Below are positions 63,173 to 64,000 of a stretch of 64,000 nt of DNA, in pieces. Origin of the DNA: Polyodon spathula (Eukaryota > Chordata > Actinopteri > Acipenseriformes > Polyodontidae); assembly GCF_017654505.1 (NCBI RefSeq), contig NC_054543.1:23598339-23662338 (forward strand), written 5' to 3'. Position 1 is the first letter of the stretch. Each line of letters begins with the position of its first letter. Under the pieces are notes generated by a model, which did not search any database, was not told the DNA's origin, and saw only the letters and a list, made by a program, of their open reading frames with translations. The translations under genes and the position numbers were made by a program.

Positions 63173-64000
63173 TTATTTATTTATTTATTTCTTAGCAGAT
63201 GCCCTTACCCGGGTGACTTACAATTGTATACAAAAAATACATATCAAGAATTACAGTACAATTAAGAGCAAAACACAAAATACAATGACTGTGCTAATAA
63301 GAGCAAATACAAAACACAATACAATTTGATTAAGTGTTGATAAATACATCAGGGTTAGATATGAGTGCAAGTGAAATACAAAGTACTACAGGTTGGGTTA
63401 AGTGCAGGATTAAATACAGTAAAATAGGGAGCAGATAAGTGCAAGTTAAAATGAATTAAATGAAGAGAGCAATATTGTCCAAAGGGAGAGCTGAGTTTTA
63501 AGGATGTTGTCTGAATAGCTGAGTTTTGGAGGAGGCGCCGGAAGGTGGTCAGGAACTGGGCAGTCCTGACATCTGTAGGAAGGTCGTTCCACCACTGTAG
63601 GGCGAGGGTGGAGAAGGAGTGGGAGTGGGCTCTGGAGGCAGGGGAGCATAGAGGAGGTACAGCCAGTCTTCTAGTGCAGGCAGAGCAGAGAGTTCAGGTG
63701 GAGGTCTGGAGGTAACTGGATGTAGTCTGGTCAAGGCCTTGGTAGGCGAGTACAAGAGTCTTGAACTGGATGCGAGCAGTGATCGGGAACCAGTGGAGTA
63801 GCGAGGGAGAAGCGAGGCAGAGAGAACACCAGGAGAGCAGCAGAGTTCTGGATGAGCTGGAGTGGATGGGTGGTGGATGCAGGGAGGCCGGCCAGGAGGG
63901 ATTTGCAGTAGTCTAGGCAGGAGAGTACCAGGACCTGGAAGAGGAGCTGTGTGGAGTAGTAGGTTTACAGCTGATCTCGTTCTGACTGCATATATCCAGC
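63173..64000 (-). mobile_element. L2-like LINE 3' end, antisense, cut by the window edge
   Basis: On the minus strand the sequence encodes pieces of the L2-type RT C-terminus: FQVLVLSCLDYCKSLLAGLP and then HPLQLIQNSAALLVF, and further on ALQWWNDLPTDVRTAQFL. The element ends with GTAAGTCACCCGGGTAAGGG and CATCTGCTAAGAAATAAATA at 63210-63173, the characteristic L2 3' tail with its simple TAAA-type end. Frameshifts are present, so it is inactive. The 5' part lies beyond 64000. Confidence 0.88.

Noticed and set aside
63173..64000. Proline-rich frames at the right edge considered as a gene
   Set aside because: The minus strand matches the L2-type RT C-terminus and its diagnostic 3' tail, so this is a LINE end.

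Overview
This is a eukaryotic, almost certainly ray-finned fish, nuclear window. It holds one complete vertebrate gene in many small exons, AT-rich introns with GT-AG junctions, and a fish-type repeat load: several Tc1-like transposons, a Tx1-clade LINE, a CR1-like LINE, an L2-like LINE end, a DIRS-type tyrosine-recombinase retrotransposon, LTR remnants and hAT and pogo relics. The repeat mix and long introns would suit a non-teleost fish such as a sturgeon, paddlefish, bichir or gar, but that is inference; nothing here fixes the species. There is no bacterial-style operon, CRISPR array or rRNA, and I saw no convincing tRNA.

Layout. 1-7.1 kb: mostly unique AT-rich sequence with fragments of an unrecognised plus-strand gene (candidate exons at about 2.86, 3.2, 5.48 and 6.58-7.10 kb), a foldback element buried in TA repeats (3.9-4.1 kb), and small hAT-like repeat pieces. 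7.1-12.8 kb: intergenic sequence with two minisatellite-like arrays and long T and G homopolymers, running into the 3' UTR of the next gene. 12.86-27.9 kb, minus strand: a full bzw1 gene. Eleven coding exons join in phase to 420 codons, and there is an untranslated first exon near 27.8 kb. Two Tc1 elements sit in its introns.

28-44.8 kb is a dense transposon graveyard: a Tc1 relic, a solo LTR with 5-bp target duplications, a 5.3-kb Tx1-clade LINE bordered on both sides by TCTA/TC microsatellite, a CR1-like LINE interrupted by a second solo LTR of the same family, and two more Tc1 elements. 44.8-51.5 kb: two inverted copies of a fish interspersed repeat, an LTR-like unit, and a hAT transposase relic abutting a DIRS terminus. 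51.56-52.10 kb is a 544-bp nearly pure A tract. 52.4-53.6 kb: a broken adprh (ADP-ribosylarginine hydrolase) gene with an internal deletion and frameshifts. 54.9-55.3 kb: a pogo/CENP-B-type DNA-binding domain relic. 56.57-60.39 kb: a nearly full-length, decayed DIRS element with inverted termini. 63.17-64 kb: the 3' end of an antisense L2-like LINE running off the window.

The only gene I regard as intact and functional is bzw1, a translation-initiation regulator. I found no clearly new biological system. The points most worth checking are the microsatellite-bracketed Tx1 element, the unrecognised gene convergent with bzw1, the decayed adprh locus beside the giant A tract, and the paired solo LTRs.
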